Positions 18,701-25,855 of a stretch of DNA of 39,925 nt are shown piece by piece. The stretch is from Lentimicrobiaceae bacterium. GTDB taxonomy: Bacteria; Bacteroidota; Bacteroidia; Bacteroidales; P3. A program made the position numbers and the translations under genes. The notes below the pieces were generated by a model. It saw only the letters and a list, made by a program, of their open reading frames with translations. It was not told the origin of the DNA and made no database searches. The stretch is from the NCBI GenBank assembly GCA_022510485.1, contig JAFLTI010000018.1, forward strand, positions 1 through 39,925, written 5' to 3'. Each line of letters starts with the position of its first letter. Within the stretch, counting starts at the first letter, position 1.

Positions 18701-19820
18701 AATACATCAAGGTGCTGAAACTAAACTTGTTTTCTTCCAAGCCGAACAAAGGCAGCGAAATTTTCCTCACTAAATTAAAATCCACATCGTAGATGAACAC
18801 ATCAAAAAGGTTGTCCATTTCCACATTCAAGTCTTCGGCTTCGTGGTCGTTGTCTTTTATAAAGGGCTTGCGGTACTGGGAAGTTATATACCGCTGCTGT
18901 CCGTCTATTTCGGTAAGGAATGCCAGAGAGCCGTTGCAATAGGTGGTCAGGTTTTCGGGAATGTGGAAAGTAAACAAAGGCTTGGGATTGTTTTCCATAA
19001 TATCGGCAGCCTTATATACCGAAGTGGTGATGGTATCTGCCAAATCCGAATAGAAAGCGTCTACCAGCTGCACCCTTTTTTCAATGCTGCCGTCTTTGTT
19101 TATGTTCTGCAACAAAGCCCCCCGCATATTTCCGAAACGGCGCAACACTTCTCCGTCTTCGTTAATGATAAACAGCGTGTCGCGGCAGGATTCGGGTCCC
19201 TGTATGCTTTCATCGTCAACAAAGCTGTGAACGCTCACTATAAATTCCTTTTTGTTGTCGGTATTGAAAAAGCGGGTGGAATATTTTTCCATAATGCTTA
19301 TATCCTGCGTTCTGGCAGGGGTCTTTATCGAAAACGACTTGCCCGGCTTCAGATTTTCGTCAAACAGGGTATAGGTAACTCCTCTATAATACCAACTTGA
19401 AGCCGAAGGGCTTTCAAACTCCATAGTAACCAGCTGCACGCTGCCGTCTTCTGCCGAAGCAAGCACTGCCCAATAATCCGTTGTAAGCACGGTATCTACG
19501 GTAAGTTCCTCAACCGAAGCCTTTTCCCTGCTTTTTTTCCGTTTATTTTCTTTGAGTGCCGTTTGCAGCGCCGCATTTTCCGAAAGCGGCCGCATCTTTA
19601 CCGCAAAATCCAACTTTTGGGCGGGATTGGTAAGCGCGGATAAATCGGTAGCGGATTGGTAAGGAATGTTGGTTGTCTGTCCGGCAAAAGCCTCCATCTG
19701 ACGTTGTTCCAATCTGTTTTGGTCGGTTTTGATACTTCCGAACAAGGTGGATTGCGCCATAGGTTTGCCCACAAGGCATAACAGCAAGAGCGCACACCAG
19801 CAGTAAACGATCTTTTTCAT
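15777..19820 (-). CDS. Giant T9SS-exported surface protein with GLUG and BIG2 repeats
   Basis: This encodes 1347 residues with a signal peptide (MKKIVYCWCALLLLCLVG, cleavage near KPMAQ). Residues about 110-680 form a region rich in DEDG/NEDGE turns (FIINEDGEVLRRF, YLVNEDGEILKEI), probably a beta-propeller-like fold. Residues about 680-960 contain at least four GLUG-type repeats: YVGGLVGQATNFSTIDRCS, YVGGIAGDLRTSGTVSNSY, NVGGIAGYLLNGGTVTNSY and AGGVVGSNNGGQVSRVYS. Three BIG2 bacterial Ig-like domains follow at about 1015-1097, 1098-1175 and 1177-1260, each with the KxVxLxAxVxPxxATxxxxxWxSxxxxxASV pattern or a variant. The last 80 residues (ANGKIVVRATGGMEWVKVYNVSG ... GVYLLQVGLSSGQTAGVKVIK) are a T9SS type A C-terminal domain. 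The start lies 24 bases after rdgB, so it may share the upstream housekeeping transcript. An adhesin-like surface role is likely; the ligand is unknown. Confidence 0.88.
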   Translation of the reverse strand: MKKIVYCWCALLLLCLVGKPMAQSTLFGSIKTDQNRLEQRQMEAFAGQTTNIPYQSATDLSALTNPAQKLDFAVKMRPLSENAALQTALKENKRKKSREKASVEELTVDTVLTTDYWAVLASAEDGSVQLVTMEFESPSASSWYYRGVTYTLFDENLKPGKSFSIKTPARTQDISIMEKYSTRFFNTDNKKEFIVSVHSFVDDESIQGPESCRDTLFIINEDGEVLRRFGNMRGALLQNINKDGSIEKRVQLVDAFYSDLADTITTSVYKAADIMENNPKPLFTFHIPENLTTYCNGSLAFLTEIDGQQRYITSQYRKPFIKDNDHEAEDLNVEMDNLFDVFIYDVDFNLVRKISLPLFGLEENKFSFSTLMYFGKYMITRKVFNQDDKYELIYGMDRYDLSCDCNKLQLYLVNEDGEILKEIAEDVANIVELQAIMGENDEYALCLGSEEAVTGILMMDLPSLKTNFYFPALYKNELLSMYFDRVPAAEGGYNYIFGLGRGESADNTTYGGIVYYDRQGNKVKHHRIDLGADCLLFTPIINSTTLNPYAFVADEKQEYLYFYRFSKNDAAGRGFGIANEDETLYLWQDNATDGEFSTAGVLTDANATEMKYLYLSWQTPAYTMKHVFYPLPLKEIELKGDGTQASPYVITTPAELDMVRRYSDKWFVLGNDIDMAAFTGVNGSGFVSIREFSGHFDGKGYFIKNIIINGNGIFSSLNGAEISNLSVRHAVFAANSPMMSIGVIAGSMGVSSSIKNCHVESDVEVRGDYVGGLVGQATNFSTIDRCSFTGSVSGTDYVGGIAGDLRTSGTVSNSYVRGSVSGISNVGGIAGYLLNGGTVTNSYSTASVYASATIAGGVVGSNNGGQVSRVYSDGKVEVGNAGNNFERGVAGGIAGYTVPNAFAGQIKYSFALNDTVVAPKDAFRVANHEYYISSDSVKALDSNFALASMLVGASNELKTVSDAECAKDRQNGESGTLESFDKAFYQNYGWNFGTTDNAPWQMTDSKPYLWWENVVRGVTMASREVSVEKGKTVQLVANVIPQEATDKTLLWSSEEPQTASVDAQGVVTGRSAGKTVITAKTPDGQYSASCIVNVEIPVESVTFNQKEITIPLEITTPLTVTVLPEDATNKSVIFQSLDPDIAITGGPAVYGLQVGTARVIAVSEDGNASDTCLVHVEVPITGILLNVSELTMDKQTPTFQLVATVYPAEAAGSTVVWKSTDARVASVDNTGLVSAHEKGEAMITASSADGSVSAPCFVTVTEFVSASNEKGVQTLISAYAANGKIVVRATGGMEWVKVYNVSGQCVAGGASPAAETITVDAASLPQGVYLLQVGLSSGQTAGVKVIK

Positions 19821-19844
19821 CTAAAATTTTTATTAATTTATTGT

Positions 19845-20495
19845 TTATATTTCGGTTTTCAAAAAAGTAATCAGCGAATCCAAGGCTCGACCCCGGTGGC
19901 TTATACGGTTCTTTTCTTCCAATTCCAATTCGGCAAAGGTCTTATCAAAACCGTCGGGCACAAAAACCGGGTCGTAACCGAAGCCCTGCGCTCCGTGCCT
20001 TTCTTCTATAATCCTACCCGAAACCTCACCCTCGAAATAATGCGCCTTACCGTCTAAAATAAGGCATATTACGGTGCGGAAACGAGCCGCGCGCGGCTTA
20101 GCGTGCAGCTTAAGCAGCAGCCTGTCGATATTCTGTGCAAAAGTGGGGTCAGGCAACGACAGAGCCGCGCGCGTTACCAAGCCGCTTTCTTCAAAACCCT
20201 CCGGCATATTGGCGTAGCGAGCCGAGTAGATACCCGGGCGGTTGCCCAAAGCCGCCACCTCCAAACCTGTATCGTCGGCAAAACAATCCACTCCGTATTT
20301 TTCGTAGATAAAGCTTGCTTTCTGCAAGGCGTTCCCCTCCAGCGAATCCGCCGTTTCGGGAATCTCCTCCACATTTCCCAATTCCGACAAATCCCCCAAG
20401 CGGTACCGGCTCGCCAATTCGGGCAAATGCTCAAATACGGAACGGATTTCTTGCGTTTTATGCGCGTTGTGCGTGGCGATATACAGGGTTTTCAT
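19845..20495 (-). CDS. rdgB: XTP/dITP diphosphatase (HAM1/RdgB family)
   Basis: This encodes 216 residues covering the whole HAM1 fold. It hydrolyses dITP, XTP and ITP to monophosphates plus pyrophosphate, keeping deaminated purines out of DNA and RNA in the cytoplasm. Visible signatures are the N-terminal substrate loop (YIATHNAHKTQEI), FADDTGLEVAALGNRPGIY with the metal-binding acidic pair, QGFGYDPVFVPDG and the C-terminal SHRGRAL. The THNAHK loop has His in place of the common TNN. The protein is somewhat longer than the usual 190-200 residues because of an insertion near EESGLVTRAALSLPDPTF. It follows deoC by 12 bases in a minus-strand run from rpiB. Confidence 0.95.
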   Translation of the reverse strand: MKTLYIATHNAHKTQEIRSVFEHLPELASRYRLGDLSELGNVEEIPETADSLEGNALQKASFIYEKYGVDCFADDTGLEVAALGNRPGIYSARYANMPEGFEESGLVTRAALSLPDPTFAQNIDRLLLKLHAKPRAARFRTVICLILDGKAHYFEGEVSGRIIEERHGAQGFGYDPVFVPDGFDKTFAELELEEKNRISHRGRALDSLITFLKTEI

Positions 20496-20507
20496 ATCTT
20501 TTTTCGA

Positions 20508-21302
20508 TTAACGCGAAGCGGTGTAGAGCGCATCCGCCAAGCGGCTCGCCCCGATGCGGAAAAGATTAGGGTTCATCCACTTTTCGCCCAGAATCCTATA
20601 CACCAGAACAAAGTAAGGAATAGCCCCCTCTACCGTAGAAATACCGCCCGCCGGCTTAATCCCTACCACACGACCTTGCGCGGCATAGCGTTCTATAACG
20701 CGCAGCATTACGTAAAAAGCCTCCGTAGTGGCAGAAACGGCAGTTTTTCCCGTAGAGGTCTTTATAAAGTCCGCGCCGTTGTCAATGGCAAGGCACGAAG
20801 CCTTTTCCACATCATCGGGCGTGGGCAGGTTGCCGGTTTCCAAAATCACTTTCAAATGAGCCTCGCCGCAAAGCTCCTTAATTGCCCTTACCTCATCGCC
20901 CACACGCTTGTAGTCGCCCTCTAAGAAAGCCCCTTGCGAAATTACCATATCTATTTCGTCTGCGCCGTCTTTAAGCGTTTGTTCTATTTCAAACAGCTTG
21001 GTCTTAAGCGGAAGCTGCGAAGCCGGAAAACCGCCTGCCACACAGGCTGTGCGTATATCGGTGCCCTTAAGGTTCTGCTTTACGCGGGAAGCGTAGAAAG
21101 GATATACGCAGACAGCCGCCGTGCCGTAGTCCTTAGCCTTTTGGCAGAGCTTGTCTACACGCTCAAAGGTATCGGTACCGTCAAGGGTGGTAAGGTCTAT
21201 AAGCGACAGCATCTTGGCGCACATTTCCTTAGTAGAGAAAGGCACAGGTTCCGACAGCAATTTCGCCACTTCTTGCCGAACATCTTCGTTTTTCCAGTTC
21301 AT
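20508..21302 (-). CDS. deoC: Deoxyribose-phosphate aldolase
   Basis: This encodes 264 residues of the DeoC TIM-barrel aldolase, which splits 2-deoxyribose-5-phosphate into glyceraldehyde-3-phosphate and acetaldehyde in deoxynucleoside catabolism. Conserved blocks are LIDLTTLDGTDT, DGADEIDMVISQGAFLEGDY (catalytic Asp), LKVILETGNL, ADFIKTSTGK (Schiff-base Lys at about residue 180) and VGIKPAGGIST (second active-site Lys). The length is typical of the longer, E. coli-like class. It lies 3 bases after the LutB-like gene and 12 before rdgB, and shares the run with rpiB, which fits pentose/deoxypentose phosphate use. Confidence 0.96.
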   Translation of the reverse strand: MNWKNEDVRQEVAKLLSEPVPFSTKEMCAKMLSLIDLTTLDGTDTFERVDKLCQKAKDYGTAAVCVYPFYASRVKQNLKGTDIRTACVAGGFPASQLPLKTKLFEIEQTLKDGADEIDMVISQGAFLEGDYKRVGDEVRAIKELCGEAHLKVILETGNLPTPDDVEKASCLAIDNGADFIKTSTGKTAVSATTEAFYVMLRVIERYAAQGRVVGIKPAGGISTVEGAIPYFVLVYRILGEKWMNPNLFRIGASRLADALYTASR

Positions 21303-21305
21303 GGT

Positions 21306-22664
21306 TTATTGTTTTTTTTCTGTTTTTTCTATCCACAGCAGCCTAAAGCTCTTTTGGCTGAAATCGGGAAAATCCCTTTGCTGCCCGAAACTTTTCTTAA
21401 AGTACATACGCAGCGAAAAACGATTCATCGAAGATTGCAGGGCTTTTGTCTTAAGCAGCATACGCTTTAAGGTCTTCATCTTTTTGCGCTCAATCGAAAA
21501 AAAGGCGTTACCCTCTACCGATTCCTTGCGGTTAAAGAGAATCAGTTCCTGAAAATTGATGCCCGACGGACACACCTCGCTGCACTTGCCGCAAAGCGTG
21601 CAGGCAAACGGCAGAAAGCCGCTCTCCTTAAAGCCTTTCCGAATGGGATCCGCCACGCAGTTGAGCGGACCGGTAAGCGACATTCCGTCAAAAGTGTTCA
21701 CATACTTATACACCGGGCAGAGCGCGGTGCAGGCTTGGCAGTGGATACAGTTGAAAATGCTCCTTTGAAATTCCTTTTTGAGAACCTCGGTGCGACCGTC
21801 GTCAACCAAAATCACATAAAAATCTTCCGGACCGTCTAACTCGTCGGCTTTCTTGGGACCCCGCAGCAACAACTGGTTCCAAGCGTATGCCTGTCCGTAG
21901 GCGTGGGCGGAAAGCATACAGGTAAAATATTCCAGCTCGTTGAGCGAGGGAACCAAACTGTCTATGCCTGCCACCACGATATGAGTCTTGCAGAAAGACA
22001 CCGGCAACAACTGCGTTCCCTCGTTCTCCACCAAGACCACACAGCCCGGATCGCACACCAGAAAATCAGCCCCGGTCAATGCCACCGAATCGGCAAACAT
22101 CTCGTTTATCAACTTGCGCTTCTTAAGCGAGATTATCTGCTCGGCAGATACCTTTTCGGGCGTGGAGCCGTCTTCCGACAAAGCCTCCATATTCAGCTCC
22201 GCCTGCATCTGCTTAAGCACCTTGCTGCCGGGGTTGGACAGAATATGATAAGGAAAGTTTTCGGGACGCACCGGGTTGAGGTTAAATTTTTTGCCTTTGA
22301 GCAGACGCCCCAAGCCCATTTGGTCCAAGCACTCGTTCTTGCTTGTAAAGATAGGGCGGGAGGGCTTAACTATTCCCTCAATCTCGCGCACGGCATCTTC
22401 TACCGTTTCCGCATAAATTACCTTAGCCCCGCCTGCCGACAGGTTCTGTTCAAGACTTATCAGGTAATTGGGCAGGGCAGCCATCACCTTGTTCTTGTAA
22501 AAAGAAACCCTTTCCCTTATTGAGTTGTAGCGCGAAAAATAATTCTTGGCATTCTCGGCGTTCTTTTCGTAATACTCGCTCACTGCCTCGAACAAGGGCG
22601 ATTCGTCCTTCTTCCGCATATTTTCGGAAACCCTCCTCAAAAAAACCTGCTTGTAGAAGTCCAT
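21306..22664 (-). CDS. LutB-type lactate utilisation iron-sulfur protein
   Basis: This encodes 452 residues. The first about 300 form a LUD domain (ALTGADFLVCDPGCVVLVENEG is its signature region). Two ferredoxin-like 4Fe-4S motifs follow: CIHCQACTALCP near residue 305 and CTLCGKCSEVCP near residue 353. A basic C-terminal extension of about 85 residues ends the protein. In Bacillus, LutA, LutB and LutC together oxidise L-lactate to pyruvate; LutB carries the clusters. Here neither lutA nor lutC lies next to it; its neighbours are rpiB and deoC. The partners are either elsewhere or this protein serves another electron-transfer role. Family assignment is firm, the exact reaction is not. Confidence 0.88.
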   Translation of the reverse strand: MDFYKQVFLRRVSENMRKKDESPLFEAVSEYYEKNAENAKNYFSRYNSIRERVSFYKNKVMAALPNYLISLEQNLSAGGAKVIYAETVEDAVREIEGIVKPSRPIFTSKNECLDQMGLGRLLKGKKFNLNPVRPENFPYHILSNPGSKVLKQMQAELNMEALSEDGSTPEKVSAEQIISLKKRKLINEMFADSVALTGADFLVCDPGCVVLVENEGTQLLPVSFCKTHIVVAGIDSLVPSLNELEYFTCMLSAHAYGQAYAWNQLLLRGPKKADELDGPEDFYVILVDDGRTEVLKKEFQRSIFNCIHCQACTALCPVYKYVNTFDGMSLTGPLNCVADPIRKGFKESGFLPFACTLCGKCSEVCPSGINFQELILFNRKESVEGNAFFSIERKKMKTLKRMLLKTKALQSSMNRFSLRMYFKKSFGQQRDFPDFSQKSFRLLWIEKTEKKQ

Positions 22665-22676
22665 AGAACGCTCCGA

Positions 22677-23120
22677 TTAAAGGTCTATCTTGTCTATTCT
22701 CCTCTGATGCCGACCGCCCTCAAACTCGGTGTTGAAAAAGGTGTGAACCGTTTTTACGGCATCTTCCCTGCTTATGAACCGACCCGGCATGGCAAGGATA
22801 TTGGCATTGTTGTGCTGGCGCGAAAGGGCGGCTATCTCCGGCATCCAGCAAAGGGCGCAACGCACGTGCGGATGCTTGTTGGCGGCAATGGAGATGCCGA
22901 TGCCCGAACCGCAAATCAAGATGCCGTAAGAAAGCGCGCCATCCTGCACCTGCTGCGCCACCGCGTGGGCAAAATCGGGATAGTCCACGCTCTGCGTGCT
23001 GTCTGTTCCGAAATCCTTAAAACGGAACCCCTCCTTGCCCAAGACCTCCTTAAGGTATTCCTTCAGCTCAAAACCGGCGTGGTCGCAGCCGATTCCTATC
23101 AGCGTATCTTTGTTGAACAT
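22677..23120 (-). CDS. rpiB: Ribose-5-phosphate isomerase B
   Basis: Starting at 23120 (MFNKDTLIGIGCDHAGFELK) gives 147 residues, the normal RpiB length; a frame open from 23177 adds 19 residues unrelated to the family. The enzyme interconverts ribose-5-phosphate and ribulose-5-phosphate. Signatures are GCDHAGFELK, the phosphate/active-site loop ICGSGIGISIAANKHPHVRCAL with the catalytic-base Cys, and the RQHNNANILAMPGRFIS block. It is the first gene of a compact minus-strand run (rpiB, LutB-like, deoC, rdgB) with gaps of 3-12 bases. A RpiB acting on other aldopentose or hexose phosphates (e.g. allose-6-P) cannot be excluded. Confidence 0.94.
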   Translation of the reverse strand: MFNKDTLIGIGCDHAGFELKEYLKEVLGKEGFRFKDFGTDSTQSVDYPDFAHAVAQQVQDGALSYGILICGSGIGISIAANKHPHVRCALCWMPEIAALSRQHNNANILAMPGRFISREDAVKTVHTFFNTEFEGGRHQRRIDKIDL

Positions 23121-23155
23121 ATCGCAAAACAATAACAATGGTCGGTTTAACTTTG

Positions 23156-23189
23156 CGAAGTTACAAGAAAAAACCAAGTTTTTCTCAAA
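23156..23189 (-). promoter_or_regulatory. Possible rpiB operon promoter
   Basis: On the minus strand TTTTG, ending at 23186, is followed after 22 bases by TAACTTCG (23163-23156), one mismatch from TAnnTTTG. It lies about 36 bases upstream of the rpiB start. Spacing is at the long end of the usual range. Confidence 0.4.
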
Positions 23190-23210
23190 ACCCAGCCCGG
23201 GAAACCCAAT

Positions 23211-23242
23211 ATATCAACAGCTTATCAACACCCGTTGATAAC
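23211..23242. repeat. Cluster of three TTATCAACA-like boxes
   Basis: ATATCAACA (23211-23219) and TTATCAACA (23222-23230) are direct copies 11 bases apart; GTTGATAAC (23234-23242) is an inverted copy. TTATCAACA differs from the E. coli DnaA box TTATCCACA at one base. The cluster lies in the 240-bp gap between the rpiB and rplU starts and could bind DnaA or be an operator. Confidence 0.5.
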
Positions 23243-23323
23243 TAAATACACAGAAATACAACAACTTAAACAAAAACAGTAAAAATAAGCTTGCCAAAAG
23301 TAGGTGGTTTCAAAAAACTTGTC

Positions 23324-23331
23324 TATCTTTG
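23324..23331 (+). promoter_or_regulatory. -7 promoter element of rplU-rpmA
   Basis: TATCTTTG is an exact TAnnTTTG match 29 bases before the rplU start codon. No clear TTTG lies at the -33 position. Its place supports the rplU start at 23361 rather than an upstream in-frame Met at 23304. Confidence 0.65.
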
Positions 23332-23360
23332 CGCCCCTAATTGAGAAAAAACACACAGTC

Positions 23361-23669
23361 ATGTACGCTATTGTAGATATAGCCGGTCAGCAGATGAAGG
23401 TTGAAGAAAACCAGAAGGTTATCGTAAACCGCTTGGAAGCCGCCGAAGGCGATGAACTTACGTTTGAAAAAGTTTTGTTGAAAGACAACAACGGCAAAGT
23501 GGAAATAGGTACGCCCGTATTGGAAGGAGCCAAGGTTACCGCCAAGGTTTTAGACCATTTGAGAGGCGACAAGGTTATCATTTTCAAGAAAAAGAGAAGA
23601 AAAGGGTATCAGAAGAGAACCGGTTTCCGTCCCGACTTTACCCGTATTCAAATCGAAAAGATAGCCTAA
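23361..23669 (+). CDS. rplU: 50S ribosomal protein L21
   Basis: This encodes 102 residues, the usual L21 length, starting MYAIVDIAGQQMKVEENQ. L21 is a small beta-barrel protein on the solvent face of the large subunit that contacts 23S rRNA. The family signature is visible in FKKKRRKGYQKRTGFRPDFTRIQI. The promoter at 23324-23331 and gene length fix the start here. It is followed after 42 bases by rpmA, the near-universal L21-L27 pairing. Confidence 0.98.
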   Translation: MYAIVDIAGQQMKVEENQKVIVNRLEAAEGDELTFEKVLLKDNNGKVEIGTPVLEGAKVTAKVLDHLRGDKVIIFKKKRRKGYQKRTGFRPDFTRIQIEKIA

Positions 23670-23711
23670 GGCATAGTTAACAGAGTCAGAAATTTTTAAC
23701 AGTATAAGACA

Positions 23712-23975
23712 ATGGCACATAAAAAAGGTGTCGGTAGTTCCGATAACGGTCGTGAATCAGAAAGCAAACGCTTGGGCGTTAAAATCTTCGGCGGTCAGGC
23801 CGTAACCGCCGGCAATATCATCATACGCCAAAGAGGTACCAGATACCACGCCGGCATGAACGTAGGAATGGGCAAAGACCATACCTTGTTCGCCTTGGTA
23901 GACGGCACGGTAGCGTTCAAACGCAAGAGAGATACCGGTCGTTCTTTCGTTTCGGTAGTTCCCACCGAAGCCTAA
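23712..23975 (+). CDS. rpmA: 50S ribosomal protein L27
   Basis: This encodes 87 residues beginning [20 protein letters not shown]. The flexible N-terminal tail of L27 reaches the peptidyl-transferase centre. The signature [23 protein letters not shown] and the [20 protein letters not shown] block are intact. There is no Firmicutes-type cleavable N-terminal extension. It is co-transcribed with rplU and ended by the hairpin at 24015-24045. Confidence 0.98.
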   Translation: MAHKKGVGSSDNGRESESKRLGVKIFGGQAVTAGNIIIRQRGTRYHAGMNVGMGKDHTLFALVDGTVAFKRKRDTGRSFVSVVPTEA

Positions 23976-24014
23976 TCCGGTATGCGGGAAACCGCTCGAT
24001 TTATTTGAAAACAC

Positions 24015-24045
24015 AAGGGTATCCATTCGGGTACCCTTATTTTTT
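24015..24045 (+). terminator. Terminator after rpmA
   Basis: AAGGGTATCC (24015-24024) pairs with GGGTACCCTT (24029-24038) with one G-U pair and an ATTC loop, then ATTTTTT. It lies inside the upstream extension of the radical SAM frame, which argues that gene starts at 24059 rather than 24005. Confidence 0.88.
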
Positions 24046-24058
24046 AAGCCTAAACAGT

Positions 24059-25852
24059 ATGCAAAAGCCCCTCCCTCCCATAGATCCCGACCGCCTGCCC
24101 ATAAGTGCGTGGCTGCCCGTTTCTAAAAAAGAAATGGAGCAACGCGGCTGGGAACAGGCGGACATCATCATTGTGAGCGGAGATGCCTATGTAGACCACC
24201 CCTCTTTCGGTACTGCCGTTATTGCAAGAACCTTGGAGGCAGCCGGTTACAAGGTGGCAATACTGCCGCAACCCAACTGGCGCGACGACTGGCGCGACTT
24301 TAAGAAATTAGGCAGACCAAGGCTGTTTTTCGGTATATCCGCCGGCTGTATGGACTCTATGGTGAACCATTACACCGCCCGCAAGCGTTTGCGCAGCAAC
24401 GACGCCTATACGCCCGCAGGACAGGCAGGTTTCCGCCCCGATTATCCCACCATTGTCTACACCAAAATCCTCAAGGAACTCTATCCCGACGTGCCGGTAG
24501 TGATAGGCGGCATAGAAGCCTCCATGCGGCGCCTTACGCATTACGACTATTGGCAAGACAGGCTGCGCCCCTCTTTTTTGATAGAAAGCGGCGCCGACCT
24601 TCTGGTTTACGGTATGGGCGAAAAACCTATCGTGGAAATAGCGCAAACCTTAGAAAACAACCCGAAACCCGAAGCCTGCCGCAACATTCTGCAAGTAGCC
24701 TACGTAGAAAAACAAAAGATTAAGGAAAGCCCCGTTCCCGAACAAGACTTGGTGCTGGAATCCCACGAAAGATGCCTGCAGGACAAACGCTGTCAGGCAA
24801 AGAACTTTGCCGTAATAGAAACCGCCTCCAACCAGATGCGCTGCGGCAGGATTCTTCAGAAAACCCAAGCCGGCACGGTGGTGGTGAACCCGCCTTTTCC
24901 CTTTGAACCCGACAGCCACGAAATAGACAGGAGTTTTGACCTGCCCTATACACGCCTGCCGCACCCCCGCTACAAGAACCGGGGCGAGATACCGGCATTC
25001 ACCATGATTCAGAACTCCATTACGCTGCACCGAGGCTGTTTCGGAGGCTGCTCCTTCTGCACCATTTCCGCCCATCAGGGCAAACACATACACAGCCGAA
25101 GCTCCGAATCGGTGGTGCGGGAGATAACGCAGTTGGTGCGGATGCCGTATTTTAAGGGAAATCTGAGCGATTTGGGCGGTCCCAGCGCGAATATGTACGG
25201 TATGAAAGGCAAAGACCTCAGCCGCTGTGCCCGCTGCAAGAAACCCTCGTGTCTGTTTCCGTCTATCTGCCACAATCTCAATCCCGACCACAAGGCTCTA
25301 TTAAATTTATACAAAAAAGCGGCTTCCTTGCCGGGTGTCAAGCACGTGTTTATAGGCAGCGGCATACGCTACGATATGCTGGTGCCGTTCCTGAAAGGAG
25401 CAGAAAAAGGCAAACCATCGCCAAACCACGCGGCGGAATACACACAATGGCTTATCGAAAACGGAGTTTCGGGGCGGCTCAAAGTGGCTCCCGAACATAC
25501 CGAAGCCCCGGTTTTAGAAAAGATGCGCAAGATGCCGTTTTCGCAGTTTGAAGACTTCAAGCGGTTTTTTGACGCCCACTGCCGCCGCTGCGGATTACCG
25601 TATCAGCTGATTCCCTATTTTATCTCGGCACATCCGGGCTGCACCCAGACCGATATGCAACGCCTGCAAGAAAAAACCCGCCGCTTAGGTTATAAATTAG
25701 AGCAGGTGCAGCTGTTCACCCCAACCCCCATGACCCTTTCTTCCGAAATCTATTACACAGGGCTTGACCCCTACACGCTGGAACCTGTTTTTGTAGAGAA
25801 GGATCTGTCCCGCCGCGACCGCCAGAATCAATGTTTTTTCTGGTACAAATAA
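24059..25852 (+). CDS. YgiQ-family radical SAM protein
   Basis: From 24059 (MQKPLPPIDPDRLPISAWLP) it encodes 597 residues; the longer frame from 24005 would place the rpmA terminator inside the coding sequence. The N-terminal domain (VSGDAYVDHPSFGTAVIARTL, VVIGGIEASMRRLTHYDYW) is the UPF0313/YgiQ signature. The radical SAM cluster motif is C327-x3-C331-x2-C334 in HRGCFGGCSFCTISAHQGK. A second Cys-rich block, RCARCKKPSCLFPSIC, lies near 382-400. The C-terminal HPGCTQTDM and FTPTPMTLSSEIYYTG blocks are also family-typical. The biochemical function of YgiQ is not established as far as I know. It ends 3 bases from the convergent DAHP synthase gene with no hairpin between. Confidence 0.93.
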   Translation: MQKPLPPIDPDRLPISAWLPVSKKEMEQRGWEQADIIIVSGDAYVDHPSFGTAVIARTLEAAGYKVAILPQPNWRDDWRDFKKLGRPRLFFGISAGCMDSMVNHYTARKRLRSNDAYTPAGQAGFRPDYPTIVYTKILKELYPDVPVVIGGIEASMRRLTHYDYWQDRLRPSFLIESGADLLVYGMGEKPIVEIAQTLENNPKPEACRNILQVAYVEKQKIKESPVPEQDLVLESHERCLQDKRCQAKNFAVIETASNQMRCGRILQKTQAGTVVVNPPFPFEPDSHEIDRSFDLPYTRLPHPRYKNRGEIPAFTMIQNSITLHRGCFGGCSFCTISAHQGKHIHSRSSESVVREITQLVRMPYFKGNLSDLGGPSANMYGMKGKDLSRCARCKKPSCLFPSICHNLNPDHKALLNLYKKAASLPGVKHVFIGSGIRYDMLVPFLKGAEKGKPSPNHAAEYTQWLIENGVSGRLKVAPEHTEAPVLEKMRKMPFSQFEDFKRFFDAHCRRCGLPYQLIPYFISAHPGCTQTDMQRLQEKTRRLGYKLEQVQLFTPTPMTLSSEIYYTGLDPYTLEPVFVEKDLSRRDRQNQCFFWYK

Positions 25853-25855
25853 AAC

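Noticed and set aside
1..19820. Mobile element or genomic island carrying the secreted-protein genes
   Set aside because: I saw no transposase, integrase, flanking direct repeats or tRNA; codon and base use look like the rest of the window.
24005..24058. Longer N-terminus for the radical SAM gene
   Set aside because: The rpmA terminator hairpin at 24015-24045 lies inside it, and family similarity starts only after 24059.
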